A stretch of DNA of 64,000 bases from Streptomyces sp. NBC_00083. GTDB taxonomy: Bacteria > Actinomycetota > Actinomycetes > Streptomycetales > Streptomycetaceae. The stretch covers positions 620,001 through 684,000 of the forward strand of contig NZ_JAPELY010000002.1 in NCBI RefSeq assembly GCF_026343295.1. Reading direction: 5' to 3'. Below the pieces are notes generated by a model that was not told where the DNA came from, did not search any database, and saw nothing but the letters and a program-made list of their open reading frames with translations. This document shows, in pieces, positions 45,945 to 54,859 of this stretch. Each line of letters starts with the position of its first letter. Within the stretch, counting starts at the first letter, position 1. A program made the position numbers and the translations under genes.

Positions 45945-46265
45945 GTGACCTACGTCATCGCGCAGCCTTGTGTCGACGTCAAGGACAAGGCGTGTATCGA
46001 AGAGTGCCCGGTCGACTGCATCTACGAGGGCTCCCGGTCCTTGTACATCCACCCGGATGAATGCGTCGACTGTGGCGCCTGCGAGCCGGTGTGCCCGGTC
46101 GAGGCGATCTTCTACGAGGACGACACCCCGGACGAGTGGAAGGACTACTACAAGGCGAACGTGGAGTTCTTCGACGAGCTCGGCTCGCCCGGTGGCGCCT
46201 CCAAGCTCGGCCTGATCGAGCGGGACCACCCCTTCATCGCAGCGCTGCCGCCGCAGAACGGCTGA
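45945..46265 (+). CDS. fdxA: Seven-iron ferredoxin FdxA
   Basis: This 106-residue ferredoxin has CVDVKDKACIEECPVDC for the [3Fe-4S]/[4Fe-4S] pair and the second motif CVDCGACEPVCPVEA. The GTG start is preceded by GAGGAGG. It is of normal length for the actinobacterial 7Fe type and serves as a general electron carrier, possibly for P450s among others. It lies directly upstream of dapC, with a terminator hairpin between them. Confidence 0.95.
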   Translation: MTYVIAQPCVDVKDKACIEECPVDCIYEGSRSLYIHPDECVDCGACEPVCPVEAIFYEDDTPDEWKDYYKANVEFFDELGSPGGASKLGLIERDHPFIAALPPQNG

Positions 46266-46280
46266 TCGCGCTTCCCCGGT

Positions 46281-46308
46281 CCCCGTACGGCTCAGCTGCC
46301 GTACGGGG
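46281..46308 (+). terminator. Terminator or attenuator after ferredoxin gene
   Basis: A perfect 10-bp stem (CCCCGTACGG and complement) encloses an eight-base loop, 15 bases after the ferredoxin stop. Confidence 0.8.
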
Positions 46309-46365
46309 CCGTGGTGTTTCCCGGCACCGCCGCAGCACCGTACGTACGAGAAAGTGAGCACTTCC

Positions 46366-47463
46366 GTGAGCGCAGTCTCCTCACGTCTTCCCGTCTTCCC
46401 CTGGGACAAGCTGGAGCCGTACAAGGCGACGGCCGCGGCCCACCCGGACGGCATCGTGGACCTGTCCGTCGGCACGCCCGTCGACCCGGTCCCCGCGCTC
46501 ATCCAGGAGGCCCTGGCCGGGGCAGCCGACTCGCCGGGCTATCCCACGGTGTGGGGCACGCCCGCGATGCGGGACGCGATCAAGGGATGGCTGGAGAAGC
46601 GCCTGGGCGCGCGCTCGGTCGAGCACACCAACATCCTGCCCGTGGTCGGCTCCAAGGAGCTGGTGGCCTGGCTGCCGACCCAGCTCGGCCTCGGCGCCGG
46701 CGACCAGGTCGCCTACCCGCGGCTCGCGTACCCGACGTACGAGGTCGGCGCGCGGCTGTGCGGCGCGGAGCCCGTCGTCTACGACGACCCGACGACGCTC
46801 GACCCCACCCGCCTGAAGCTGCTCTGGCTCAACTCGCCGTCCAACCCGACCGGCCGCGTCCTTCCCAAGGACGACCTCGTCCGCATCGTGGCGTGGGCCC
46901 GCGAGCACGACGTGCTGGTCTTCTCCGACGAGTGCTACCTGGAGCTGGGCTGGGAGGCCGAGCCCGTCTCGGTGCTCCACCCCGACGTCTGCGGCGACAC
47001 CTTCGACGGCATCGTGGCCGTCCACTCGCTCTCCAAGCGCTCCAACCTGGCCGGCTACCGGGCGGCCTTCATCGCCGGTGACGCCCGGGTGCTCGGCGAG
47101 CTGCTCCAGATCCGCAAGCACGGCGGCATGATGACCGCCGCGCCCGTCCAGGCGGCCACCGTGGCGGCGCTCGGCGACGACGTCCACGTACAGGAGCAGC
47201 GCGCCCGGTACGCGGCCCGGCGCGCCGCCCTGCGCGAGGCGCTGGAGCGGCACGGCTTCCGCATCGAGCACAGCGAGGCCAGCCTCTACCTGTGGGCCAC
47301 CCGCGACGAGGGCTGCTGGGAGACGGTGGCCCACCTCGCCGGGCTCGGCATCCTGGTGGCGCCGGGCGACTTCTACGGCGAGGCCGGCGAGCGGTTCGTG
47401 CGGGTCGCGTTCACGGCGACCGACGAGCGCGTCGAGGCGGCCGTGAAGCGCTTGGCGCGCTAG
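46366..47463 (+). CDS. dapC: Succinyldiaminopimelate aminotransferase DapC
   Basis: This class I PLP aminotransferase (365 residues from this start) converts N-succinyl-2-amino-6-ketopimelate to N-succinyl-LL-diaminopimelate, in the lysine/cell-wall pathway. The substrate and cofactor region shows NSPSNPTGRVLPKDDLV, FSDECYLELGWE, and the PLP Lys in HSLSKRSNLAGYR. The GTG at 46366 gives the usual start MSAVSSRLPVFPWDKL; a GTG at 46354 is also in frame. dapE lies less than 2 kb away, supporting the assignment. Confidence 0.9.
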   Translation: MSAVSSRLPVFPWDKLEPYKATAAAHPDGIVDLSVGTPVDPVPALIQEALAGAADSPGYPTVWGTPAMRDAIKGWLEKRLGARSVEHTNILPVVGSKELVAWLPTQLGLGAGDQVAYPRLAYPTYEVGARLCGAEPVVYDDPTTLDPTRLKLLWLNSPSNPTGRVLPKDDLVRIVAWAREHDVLVFSDECYLELGWEAEPVSVLHPDVCGDTFDGIVAVHSLSKRSNLAGYRAAFIAGDARVLGELLQIRKHGGMMTAAPVQAATVAALGDDVHVQEQRARYAARRAALREALERHGFRIEHSEASLYLWATRDEGCWETVAHLAGLGILVAPGDFYGEAGERFVRVAFTATDERVEAAVKRLAR

Positions 47464-47476
47464 ACGGCGTACGGAC

Positions 47477-47518
47477 GCGAAGGGGCCCGGGGAGTGCGCA
47501 CTCCCCGGGCCCCTTCGC
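47477..47518. terminator. Perfect 42-base palindrome, bidirectional terminator
   Basis: The sequence is self-complementary with no loop bases in its centre (TGC/GCA), giving 21 potential pairs. It lies 14 bases after the dapC stop and 17 bases after the stop of the convergent gene. It can terminate transcription from both sides. Confidence 0.92.
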
Positions 47519-47534
47519 ATCACCCGCGCCCCGG

Positions 47535-47978
47535 TCAGCCGAGCGGCAGGCTCTTCAGGGGGAGCTGGTCGGTGCTCGGCACGCCCTGGGTGGGCAGGCT
47601 CGGCAGGCCGCTCTGGGTGGCGGTCTTGGCGGTCGAGCCGAGGATGTCGCCCGCGCTGCCCGCCGCGTCACCGGCCGCCTTCTGCGCGGCGGGGGTCGCC
47701 ACCTTGCCCGTCTGGCCGACCGTCCTGCCCGCGGCCGGCACGGCCTTCTTGACGGCGTCGGCGCCGGTGGAGCCGGCCATGGTGGTGGCCTTCTGGGTCA
47801 CCCCGTCGACGGCGTTGCTGACCGAGCTCGGGTCCATCTGGGTCAGGCCGCTGAGGTTCGGGGCGACCTGCGGGACGTCAACGGCGCTTGCGGAGCCGGC
47901 CGCACCGACCACGGGCGCTGCACCTGCCGCGATGAGCAGCGCGGCGCGGGCGATCCGACGGGTCAGGGGGAGGGACAT
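47535..47978 (-). CDS. Secreted Ala/Thr-rich small protein
   Basis: This 147-residue protein has a signal peptide ending in SASA (about residue 32). The mature chain is low in aromatic residues and rich in Ala, Thr, Gly and Val, with repeated amphipathic segments. No domain is recognised. It is found in this position in related Streptomyces as far as I recall, with no known function. The start ATG has GGAG-like sequence upstream. Confidence 0.7.
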   Translation of the reverse strand: MSLPLTRRIARAALLIAAGAAPVVGAAGSASAVDVPQVAPNLSGLTQMDPSSVSNAVDGVTQKATTMAGSTGADAVKKAVPAAGRTVGQTGKVATPAAQKAAGDAAGSAGDILGSTAKTATQSGLPSLPTQGVPSTDQLPLKSLPLG

Positions 47979-48278
47979 GATGCTCCTTCAGACGGGTTGG
48001 AAATGTGTCGCTGTCCGGCGTTGGACGCAGTGACAACCGCCATGAGGGGAGGAGAGGTTGCGGTGGGCCGGGGTAAAGAGTTCGCAATGCGTCGCATTAT
48101 CTACTCTGGATAAAAACGGGCAAATGAAGCGTACCCGCGATACCTGACGTGACGTCAGATCCCTTTTCCCGCAAGGGAATGGACGATTTTCCGTGTCGGC
48201 GTCCGGACGCGGGTGCGAAACACGGTGACGGGCGTGGCGCCGCCCCCCGGACGAGTGCCCGGACGAACGGGTGCCCGG
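47979..48278. promoter_or_regulatory. Regulatory gap of 300 bases upstream of the secreted protein gene
   Basis: No gene is seen here. Bases 48080-48180 are clearly AT-rich. On the minus strand TTGCCC and ATAATG are 17 bases apart and could be a promoter for the gene at 47978. A perfect odd palindrome CTGACGT-G-ACGTCAG lies at 48144-48158 and looks like a dimeric regulator site. ATGCG-T-CGCAT lies near 48087. Confidence 0.5.
48144..48158. promoter_or_regulatory. Palindromic operator-like site
   Basis: Arms of seven bases (CTGACGT / ACGTCAG) flank a central G. The site sits upstream of a candidate promoter for the secreted protein. I do not know which regulator binds it. Confidence 0.45.
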
Positions 48279-49250
48279 TTAGGACGCGAGGGTGATCCGT
48301 ACCTCTTGTGCCCCGCCCTGTGTCCCGCCCCGGGCCCCGCCGCCCTCGGTGGCCGACGCGGAGGCCGCCCGGGTGGCGGGCGCGGCGGACCAGCCGTCCG
48401 CCGAGTCCTCGGCGCTCCAGACGCGGCCCGCGTAGGAGACTCGCGCGATGTGCAGCTCCTCGGCCTGTGCCACCGCCCAGTGCGCGAGCGCCCAGCCGCG
48501 CTGGTCCCGGCCGGTCCCCGAGGCCGCCGCGCCGTCGGTGACCCGCACCGGCACGACGACGTCGCGCGCCGCGGCCGCGGGCTGCCGCGCCTCCACCACG
48601 CCGTCACCGAAGACCAGCCGCAGCTCCTCGCGCACCCGCGCCGGATCACCCGGCTCGGCCTCCTTGGCCACCCTGCAGGTCAGCGCGGCCGACTCGCGGC
48701 CGGTCAGCGCGGCCATCAGCACCGTCGCGTCCGGCTCGTGCTTGGCGTACGCCTGCGGGAAGGCGCTGCGCTGCACCTCCTGCGCCGCCACCGTCAGCGG
48801 AAGCCGCGAGTAGCCCGGAACCTCGGCGAGGTGCTGGTAGAACTTCCCGGCCGAGTACACCGGGTCCATGATCTGCTCCGCGGTGCCCCAGCCCATCGAG
48901 GGCCGCTGCTGGAACAGGCCGAGCGAGTCGCGGTCGCCGTGGTCGAGGTTGCGCAGCCCGGACTCCTGGAGGGCGGTGGCAAGGGCGATCGTCACCGCCC
49001 GCTCCGGCATCCCGCGCGAGGTGCCGACCGCCGTGATCGTCGCGGCGTTGCGCGCCTGCTCGGGGCTGAGCGCGAACGCCGAGCCCTGCCCGTCGCCCGT
49101 GCCCGCCACACAGCCCGGGGCGCCGGGACCCCCGCTCAGGTACTGCACCACCACATAACCGGCGACCGCCAGCAGCACGGCGAAGGCCGCCCCGACACGC
49201 AGGAGGCGGCCGCGACGGGTGGGGCGCGGGAGGTCGATGGGCTCGGACAC
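48279..49250 (-). CDS. Membrane-anchored lysozyme-fold protein
   Basis: This 323-residue protein starts at a GTG at 49248-49250. One helix near the N-terminus (LLRVGAAFAVLLAVAGYVVVQYL) anchors it with the bulk outside the cell. The segment ATALQESGLRNLDHGDRDSLGLFQQRPSMGWG is the lysozyme/transglycosylase-like signature, with the catalytic Glu candidate in ALQESG. The C-terminal region has a second conserved domain with GWALAHWAVAQAEELHI. It may act on peptidoglycan, but enzymatic activity is unproven. It is divergent from dapE. Confidence 0.8.
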   Translation of the reverse strand: MSEPIDLPRPTRRGRLLRVGAAFAVLLAVAGYVVVQYLSGGPGAPGCVAGTGDGQGSAFALSPEQARNAATITAVGTSRGMPERAVTIALATALQESGLRNLDHGDRDSLGLFQQRPSMGWGTAEQIMDPVYSAGKFYQHLAEVPGYSRLPLTVAAQEVQRSAFPQAYAKHEPDATVLMAALTGRESAALTCRVAKEAEPGDPARVREELRLVFGDGVVEARQPAAAARDVVVPVRVTDGAAASGTGRDQRGWALAHWAVAQAEELHIARVSYAGRVWSAEDSADGWSAAPATRAASASATEGGGARGGTQGGAQEVRITLAS

Positions 49251-49308
49251 GGGGCCCACCGTACTGGAGCGCGAAGGCAGGTCCGACGAGCGAGTTAGGG
49301 TCGGGCGC

Positions 49309-50388
49309 ATGGCCACCACCACCCTGGATCTCACCGCCGACGCGCCCACGCTCACCGCACGCCTCGTCGACTTCGCCTCCGTGAGCGGCGAGGAGCAGCC
49401 GCTGGCGGACGCCATCGAGCGCGAGCTGCGCAAGCTGGCGCACCTCACCGTCGACCGGTACGGCAACAACATCGTGGCCCGCACCGATCTGGGCCGGGCC
49501 GAGCGGATCATCCTGGCCGGGCACATCGACACGGTGCCGATCGCCGACAACGTGCCCTCCCGCCTCGACGACCACGGCATCCTGTGGGGCTGCGGAACGA
49601 GCGACATGAAGTCGGGCGTGGCGGTGCAGCTGCGGATCGCGCAGACGGTGACCGCGCCCAACCGGGACCTCACCTTCGTGTTCTACGACAACGAGGAGGT
49701 CGCGGCGCACCTCAACGGCCTCGGCAGGATCGCCGACGCCCACCCCGAGTGGCTGGCCGGCGACTTCGCGGTGCTCCTCGAACCCTCCGACACCGAGGTC
49801 GAGGGCGGCTGCCAGGGCACCCTGCGGGTCCTGCTGACGACCAAGGGCGAGCGGGCCCACTCCGCGCGCAGCTGGATGGGGTCGAACGCCATCCACACGG
49901 CCGCCCCCATCCTCGCGAAGCTGGCCGCCTACGAGCCGCGCCGGCCGGTGATCGACGGCCTGGAGTACCACGAGGGCCTCAACGCGGTACGGATCGAGGG
50001 CGGCGTCGCCGGCAACGTGATCCCGGACGCGTGCACGGTCACCGTCAACTACCGGTACGCGCCCGACCTCAGCGGCGACCAGGCGCTGGCCCACGTCCGC
50101 GAGGTCTTCGCCGACTGCGACATCGCCGAGTTCGTCGTGGACGACCACTCCGGGGCCGCGCTGCCCGGCCTCTCGCACCCCGCGGCGGCCGCCTTCATGG
50201 CGGCGGTCGGCGGCACCGCGCGGCCCAAGTTCGGCTGGACCGACGTCTCGCGCTTCGGCGACCTCGGCGTCCCCGCCGTCAACTACGGCCCCGGTGACGC
50301 CCTCCTGGCCCACAAGCGGGACGAGCACGTCGCCGTCGAGCGGATCACCCAGTGCGAGCAGCGGCTGCGGTCCTGGCTGACCGACTGA
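49309..50388 (+). CDS. dapE: Succinyl-diaminopimelate desuccinylase DapE
   Basis: This 359-residue M20 metallohydrolase removes succinate from N-succinyl-LL-DAP. Metal-binding motifs are AGHIDTVP, GCGTSDMKSG, and the Glu pair in FYDNEEVA. The dimerisation lid region and the C-terminal His in LLAHKRDEHV are present. The ATG at 49309 starts the protein with MATTTLDL; the frame extends further upstream without conserved sequence. Confidence 0.93.
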   Translation: MATTTLDLTADAPTLTARLVDFASVSGEEQPLADAIERELRKLAHLTVDRYGNNIVARTDLGRAERIILAGHIDTVPIADNVPSRLDDHGILWGCGTSDMKSGVAVQLRIAQTVTAPNRDLTFVFYDNEEVAAHLNGLGRIADAHPEWLAGDFAVLLEPSDTEVEGGCQGTLRVLLTTKGERAHSARSWMGSNAIHTAAPILAKLAAYEPRRPVIDGLEYHEGLNAVRIEGGVAGNVIPDACTVTVNYRYAPDLSGDQALAHVREVFADCDIAEFVVDDHSGAALPGLSHPAAAAFMAAVGGTARPKFGWTDVSRFGDLGVPAVNYGPGDALLAHKRDEHVAVERITQCEQRLRSWLTD

Positions 50389-50534
50389 GCGCGCGCGGCG
50401 CCCCGCCGGACGCGGGGCACCGCACAGTTCAGGGGTTCGCAAGGGGCGTGGCCTGCCGGAATTCCGCCATTCGTCACGTTGACCGACCTACCCTGGCTGA
50501 GCACGCGCAACATCGTCAGCGGAGGGAGCACGGC

Positions 50535-51293
50535 ATGGCCAACCCCGAGGGAGCATTTCCGGCGGAGCAGCGGCTAGAGCAGCGGCTCGGCCCGGTACTG
50601 CGCCGCCGCGATCAGGTGCAGGCCGGCACCACGGACCAGCGCCTCCTGGACACCGAGGGCGACTCCCAGTGGGTGCACACCGACCCCTGGCGGGTCATGC
50701 GCATCCAGTCGGAGTTCGTCGAGGGCTTCGGCGCCCTGGCCGAACTGCCCAGCGCGATCAGCGTGTTCGGCTCGGCCCGTACGCCGGCCGGCTCGCCCGA
50801 GTACGAGGCGGGCGTACGGATCGGACGGGCCCTGGTCGACGCGGGCTTCGCCGTGATCACCGGCGGCGGCCCCGGCGCGATGGAGGCCGCGAACAGGGGC
50901 GCGCGCGAGGGCAACGGCGTCTCCGTCGGCCTCGGCATCGAGCTCCCCTTCGAGCAGGGGCTCAACCCGCACGTCGACATCGGGATCAACTTCCGCTACT
51001 TCTTCGTCCGCAAGACCATGTTCGTCAAGTACGCACAGGGCTTCGTGGTGCTGCCGGGCGGACTCGGCACCCTGGACGAGCTGTTCGAGGCGCTGACCCT
51101 GGTGCAGACCCGCAAGGTCACCCGCTTCCCGATCGTGCTGTTCGGCACGGAGTACTGGGGCGGCCTCGTGGACTGGCTGCGCACCACCGTGATCGCCCAG
51201 GGCAAGGCGTCCGAGGGCGACCTGCTGCTCTTCCACGTCACCGACGACGTGGACGAGGCCGTCGCCCTCGTCACCAAGGAGACGGGCCACTAG
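50535..51293 (+). CDS. LOG family protein (TIGR00730 Rossmann fold)
   Basis: This is a 252-residue protein with the paired motifs GGGPGAMEAANRGA and PGGLGTLDELFE of lysine-decarboxylase-like LOG proteins. These are nucleotide 5-prime-monophosphate nucleosidases that release free cytokinin bases or related adenine derivatives. The N-terminal 70 residues are an extra actinobacterial extension. GGAGGGAG precedes the ATG. The dapE, LOG, folP2 order matches the mycobacterial Rv1202-Rv1207 block. Confidence 0.92.
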   Translation: MANPEGAFPAEQRLEQRLGPVLRRRDQVQAGTTDQRLLDTEGDSQWVHTDPWRVMRIQSEFVEGFGALAELPSAISVFGSARTPAGSPEYEAGVRIGRALVDAGFAVITGGGPGAMEAANRGAREGNGVSVGLGIELPFEQGLNPHVDIGINFRYFFVRKTMFVKYAQGFVVLPGGLGTLDELFEALTLVQTRKVTRFPIVLFGTEYWGGLVDWLRTTVIAQGKASEGDLLLFHVTDDVDEAVALVTKETGH

Positions 51294-51321
51294 GACCCGG
51301 CGGCCCGCCCGGGGCCGGGCC

Positions 51322-52206
51322 TCAGGCCAGGCCCCGACGGGCCACCGCCGGCGCGCGGTGGCCCGCGATCGAGGCGACCATGTCGAGGACCTGACGGGTC
51401 TGTGCCACCTCGTGCACCCGGTAGATCCGGGCGCCGAGCCACGCGGAGACCGCCGTCGTCGCCAGTGTCCCGATCAGCCGCTCCTTCACCGGCCGGTCGA
51501 GGGTCTCGCCGACGAAGTCCTTGTTGGAGAGCGAGACCAGGACCGGCCACCCGGTGTCGGTCATCTCCTCCAAACGCCGCGTCGCCTCCAGGCTGTGCCG
51601 GGTGTTCTTCCCGAAGTCGTGCCCGGGGTCGATCATGATCCCGTCCGGCCGCACCCCCAGCTCCGCCGCCCGCTCGGCCAGGCCGACCGTGACCCGCAGG
51701 ATGTCCGCCATCACGTCGTCGTACGCGATCCGGTGCGGCCGGGTGCGCGGCTCCACGCCGCCCGCGTGGGTGCAGACGAGGCCCGCGCCGTAGCGCGCCG
51801 CGACCTCGGCGAGCTTCGGATCGACGCCGCCCCAGGCGTCGTTGAGGACATCGGCCCCGGCCTCGCAGACCGCCGCGCCGACGTCGTGCCGCCAGGTGTC
51901 CACGCTGATGACGACCTCGGGGAACCTCTTGCGGACCTCGGCGACGAACCCCACGGTGCGCCGCGCCTCCTCCTCGGCCGTGACCTCCTCGCCGGGGCCC
52001 GCCTTCACCCCGCCGATGTCGATGATGGCCGCGCCCTCGGCGACCGCCTGCTCCACGCGGGCCAGCGCGGGTTCGTCGTGGAAGGTCGCGCCCTGGTCGT
52101 AGAAGGAGTCGGGGGTCCGGTTCACGATCGCCATGATCACCGGTTCGTCCGCGCCGAATTCGCGCCGGCCAAGCCGCAGCGTGCCGCGGTCCGTTCCGCT
52201 GTGCAT
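51322..52206 (-). CDS. folP2: Dihydropteroate synthase homologue, FolP2 type
   Basis: This is a 294-residue TIM-barrel protein of the pterin-binding family. The first conserved loop reads IMAIVNRTPDSFYDQG, with Arg where canonical DHPS has Val (NVTPDSF). DPGHDFGKNTRHSLE and SNKDFVGETL further match FolP2 of mycobacteria. FolP2 of M. tuberculosis has been reported to lack DHPS activity, so this copy may not make dihydropteroate. The ATG at 52204-52206 is the natural start. The real function is open. Confidence 0.88.
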   Translation of the reverse strand: MHSGTDRGTLRLGRREFGADEPVIMAIVNRTPDSFYDQGATFHDEPALARVEQAVAEGAAIIDIGGVKAGPGEEVTAEEEARRTVGFVAEVRKRFPEVVISVDTWRHDVGAAVCEAGADVLNDAWGGVDPKLAEVAARYGAGLVCTHAGGVEPRTRPHRIAYDDVMADILRVTVGLAERAAELGVRPDGIMIDPGHDFGKNTRHSLEATRRLEEMTDTGWPVLVSLSNKDFVGETLDRPVKERLIGTLATTAVSAWLGARIYRVHEVAQTRQVLDMVASIAGHRAPAVARRGLA

Positions 52207-52318
52207 CCCCTGTGTCCTTTGCTGTGGTCCGGGCCGTTGTCCGCCTGCGACCCTAACTGTCAGTGCCGCATGGCACGATCGGACCCGACAGTTTCCGGCG
52301 TCGGGAAGAGGCTCGCTC

Positions 52319-52804
52319 GTGTTCTGGTTCTTGCTGATCGCGATGGTCGTCGTGGTCACCGCCGTGACCCTCGCCGTGGTGGGCGGCGGCGGGGACGACG
52401 CCGCGGTGCTGCCCGAGGCCGAGCCGGAGAACTTGGTCGACCCGCTGCCCGAACACCGCCCGGTGGGCCGGGCCGACGTGGAGGGGCTGCGCCTCCCGGT
52501 GGTCCTGCGCGGCTACCGGATGGCCGACGTGGACGACGTGCTGAGCCGCCTCGGCGCGGAGCTCGCCGAGCGCGACGCGCGGATCGCCGAGCTCCAGTCG
52601 GCCGCCGCCGGGGGCCGCCCCGCGGCCGTCGCGGGCGCCCAGGACCCCCAGCCGCACCCGTTCGCCCCCGAGCCGCAGCGGCTCGCGCCCGAACCGAACC
52701 CCTTCGCCGCGCCCGAGCCGAATCCCTTCGCCGCGCCCGAACCCCACCGGCCCGATGCGGATCCCGGCGCGAGCGGGCCGTCCGACGAGGAGCCGCGGCG
52801 ATGA
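52319..52804 (+). CDS. DivIVA-domain membrane protein with Pro-rich tail
   Basis: This 161-residue protein starts at a GTG with GAAGAGG upstream. One helix (VFWFLLIAMVVVVTAVTLAVV) is followed by a short DivIVA-type motif, VVLRGYRMADVDDVLSRLGAELAERDARIAEL. The tail repeats EPNPFAAP twice in tandem. Four-base overlap couples it to tag. A corresponding small protein (Rv1209) lies between folP2 and tag in mycobacteria. It may help localise something at curved membrane, which is inference. Confidence 0.82.
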   Translation: MFWFLLIAMVVVVTAVTLAVVGGGGDDAAVLPEAEPENLVDPLPEHRPVGRADVEGLRLPVVLRGYRMADVDDVLSRLGAELAERDARIAELQSAAAGGRPAAVAGAQDPQPHPFAPEPQRLAPEPNPFAAPEPNPFAAPEPHRPDADPGASGPSDEEPRR

Positions 52805-53382
52805 GCGGGGCCGTGCCCGGCCCCGACGGGCGGCTGCGCTGCCCCTGGGGGCTGTCCACCGAGGACTACGTGGCGTACCACGACACCGAGTGGGGCCGCC
52901 CGGTCCACGGCGACGACGCGCTGTACGAACGGCTCAGCCTGGAGGCCTTCCAGTCCGGGCTCTCCTGGATCACGATCCTGCGCCGCCGCGAGGGCTTCCG
53001 GCGCGCCTTCGCCGACTTCGAGATCGCGGCGGTCGCGGAGTTCACCGACGCCGACAAGGAGCGGCTCCTCGGCGACACGGGCATCATCCGCAACCGCCTC
53101 AAGATCGAGGCGACCGTCGCCAACGCGCAGGCGCTCGCCGCCTGGTCACCGGGCGAGCTCACCGCCCTCATCTGGTCGTACGCGCCGGACCCGGCCACCC
53201 GCCCGGCCCCCCGCACCCTCGCCGACGTCCCGGCCGTCACCGACGAGTCGACGGCCCTGTCGAAGGCCCTGAAGAAGCGCGGCCTGCGCTTCATCGGCCC
53301 GACCACGGCGTACGCCCTGATGCAGGCGTGCGGCCTGGTCGACGACCACCTCGCCGACTGCGTGGCACGGGGCGCCGCCTGA
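52801..53382 (+). CDS. tag: DNA-3-methyladenine glycosylase I
   Basis: This 193-residue glycosylase excises 3-methyladenine from alkylated DNA. The zinc ligands are visible as Cys in RCPWG, His in YHDTEWG, and the C-terminal His and Cys in DHLADCVAR. The substrate-pocket segment ITILRRREGFRRAF is typical of the family. It overlaps the upstream gene by four bases. Confidence 0.94.
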   Translation: MSGAVPGPDGRLRCPWGLSTEDYVAYHDTEWGRPVHGDDALYERLSLEAFQSGLSWITILRRREGFRRAFADFEIAAVAEFTDADKERLLGDTGIIRNRLKIEATVANAQALAAWSPGELTALIWSYAPDPATRPAPRTLADVPAVTDESTALSKALKKRGLRFIGPTTAYALMQACGLVDDHLADCVARGAA

Positions 53383-53409
53383 GCACCGCCCCGGCCCCGG
53401 CCGGTCCGC

Positions 53410-54210
53410 TCAGCGGCCGACGTACTTCGGCTTCTCCTTGGCGAGGAACGCGGCCACCGCGATGGCGTGGTCCTCGGAGGCACCCGCCTTCGCCTGGAGC
53501 TCGTCCTCCTTCTCCAGCGCCTCGGCGAGCGTGTGGCCCGCGCCGTACGCCAGGGAGGCCTTCAGGGCGCCGTACGCCACCGTGGGGCCCCCGGCCAGGG
53601 TGCGGGCCACCGCGAGGGCCTGCGCGGCCAGCTCGTCGGCCGGTACGACCTTGTTGACCAGGCCGATCTCGTACGCCTCCTGCGCGGAGATCGAGCGCGG
53701 GAACAGCAGCAGATCGGCGGCGCGGGACTGGCCGATCAGGCGCGGCAGGGTCCATGAGACACCCGAGTCGGCGGTCAGGGCGACGCCCGCGAACGAGGTG
53801 TTGAACGCGGCGGTGTCCGCGACCACCCGGTAGTCCGCCGCCAGCGCGAAGCCGAGTCCGGCCCCCGCCGCCACGCCGTTGACGCCCGCCACCACGGGCT
53901 TCGGCATCCCGGTGAGCGCCGTCAGGATCGGGTTGTAGTGCTCGCGCACGGTGCTCATGGTCTGCCCGGTGCCGGCCTCGCGGTCCGCGGTCAGCGAGGC
54001 GACGTGCTCCTTGAGGTCCTGGCCGACGCAGAACGCCCGGCCGGCCGCGGTGAGCAGCACGGCGCGCACCGCGGGATCCGCGGCGGCGGAGCGTACCGCC
54101 TCGCGGAGCGCGACCTTCGCCTCGGTGTTCATCGCGTTCATGGCCTCGGGCCGGTTGATCGTGATCGTCGCGAGCCCGTCGCTCACCTCGTAGAGCACGG
54201 TGTCGGCCAT
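53410..54210 (-). CDS. Enoyl-CoA hydratase/isomerase family protein
   Basis: This is a 266-residue crotonase-fold protein. The oxyanion-hole segments are INRPEAMNAMN...LTAAGRAFCVGQDLKE and VAGVNGVAAGAGLGFALAADYRV. The catalytic region with DSGVSWTLPRLIG has Asp where hydratases usually carry one of their Glu residues. Similar sequences are annotated as PaaG-type isomerases. GGAGGGG precedes the ATG at 54210. Assignment to a pathway is not possible from context. Confidence 0.88.
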   Translation of the reverse strand: MADTVLYEVSDGLATITINRPEAMNAMNTEAKVALREAVRSAAADPAVRAVLLTAAGRAFCVGQDLKEHVASLTADREAGTGQTMSTVREHYNPILTALTGMPKPVVAGVNGVAAGAGLGFALAADYRVVADTAAFNTSFAGVALTADSGVSWTLPRLIGQSRAADLLLFPRSISAQEAYEIGLVNKVVPADELAAQALAVARTLAGGPTVAYGALKASLAYGAGHTLAEALEKEDELQAKAGASEDHAIAVAAFLAKEKPKYVGR

Positions 54211-54530
54211 GGTGGGATCCCCTCCGTCGCGGATGCTGCTTCGTCGTCGTATCCGCTCAGCATGGCGGAGATCACGGCGGCCGGGCATGTGACCTGCGTC
54301 AAACAATCCGGGTGCCGGGGGGATCCGGCGGCGGCGAAGTATCGCAGGCGGATCGCCGAATTGTGTGGTTTTGATAGAGCGCGTTGCGCAAGCGATGCGG
54401 ACCGATGTTGGTCATCGGGTCCTGGGATGCGGGATAATGACCTGGAAGCAATGTGTTCGATGCCGTGACGCGTACCCAATCCCGGGGGCCGTCGGCTGAC
54501 GATGAGCTGGTTTCAGGAAGGGGAACGAGC

Positions 54531-54698
54531 ATGGCGGCCATGAAGCCGCGGACGGGCGACGGCCCGCTCGAGGTGACCAAGGAGGGGCGGGGCATTGTCA
54601 TGCGCGTTCCGCTCGAAGGCGGCGGTCGGCTAGTCGTCGAGCTGACTCCGGACGAGGCCGATGCGCTCGGCGATGCCCTCAAGAAGGTCGTCGGCTGA
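54531..54698 (+). CDS. DUF3117 family small protein
   Basis: This 55-residue protein begins MAAMKPRTGDGPLEVTKEG, and its end, TPDEADALGDALKKVVG, forms a helix. It matches the highly conserved actinobacterial DUF3117 family, which occurs in a single copy in most members. The function is unknown. A GGGG-type site lies upstream and a terminator follows. Confidence 0.92.
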   Translation: MAAMKPRTGDGPLEVTKEGRGIVMRVPLEGGGRLVVELTPDEADALGDALKKVVG

Positions 54699-54723
54699 GT
54701 TAGCGGGTCCGACGCAGACTCTT

Positions 54724-54773
54724 CACCGCCCCGGTTCGGTGTGCACGATCGTGCATGCCGTGCCGGGGCGGTG
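54724..54773 (+). terminator. Terminator after the DUF3117 gene
   Basis: An 11-bp outer stem (CACCGCCCCGG and complement) encloses a second small palindrome, TGCACGATCGTGCA. It begins 26 bases after the stop. Confidence 0.85.
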
Positions 54774-54859
54774 TTGTGCGTGGGGGCGGGCGCTGCGGGT
54801 GTGGTGAGTGCGGCAGGGGCCGGACGGTCCCGGCGGGCCCGGGGCGTGAGGGCGCCGGG

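Noticed and set aside
45945..46265. Ferredoxin as dedicated partner of the P450
   Set aside because: It is 20 kb away, is a 7Fe general-purpose type and lies next to dapC; nothing links it specifically to the P450.
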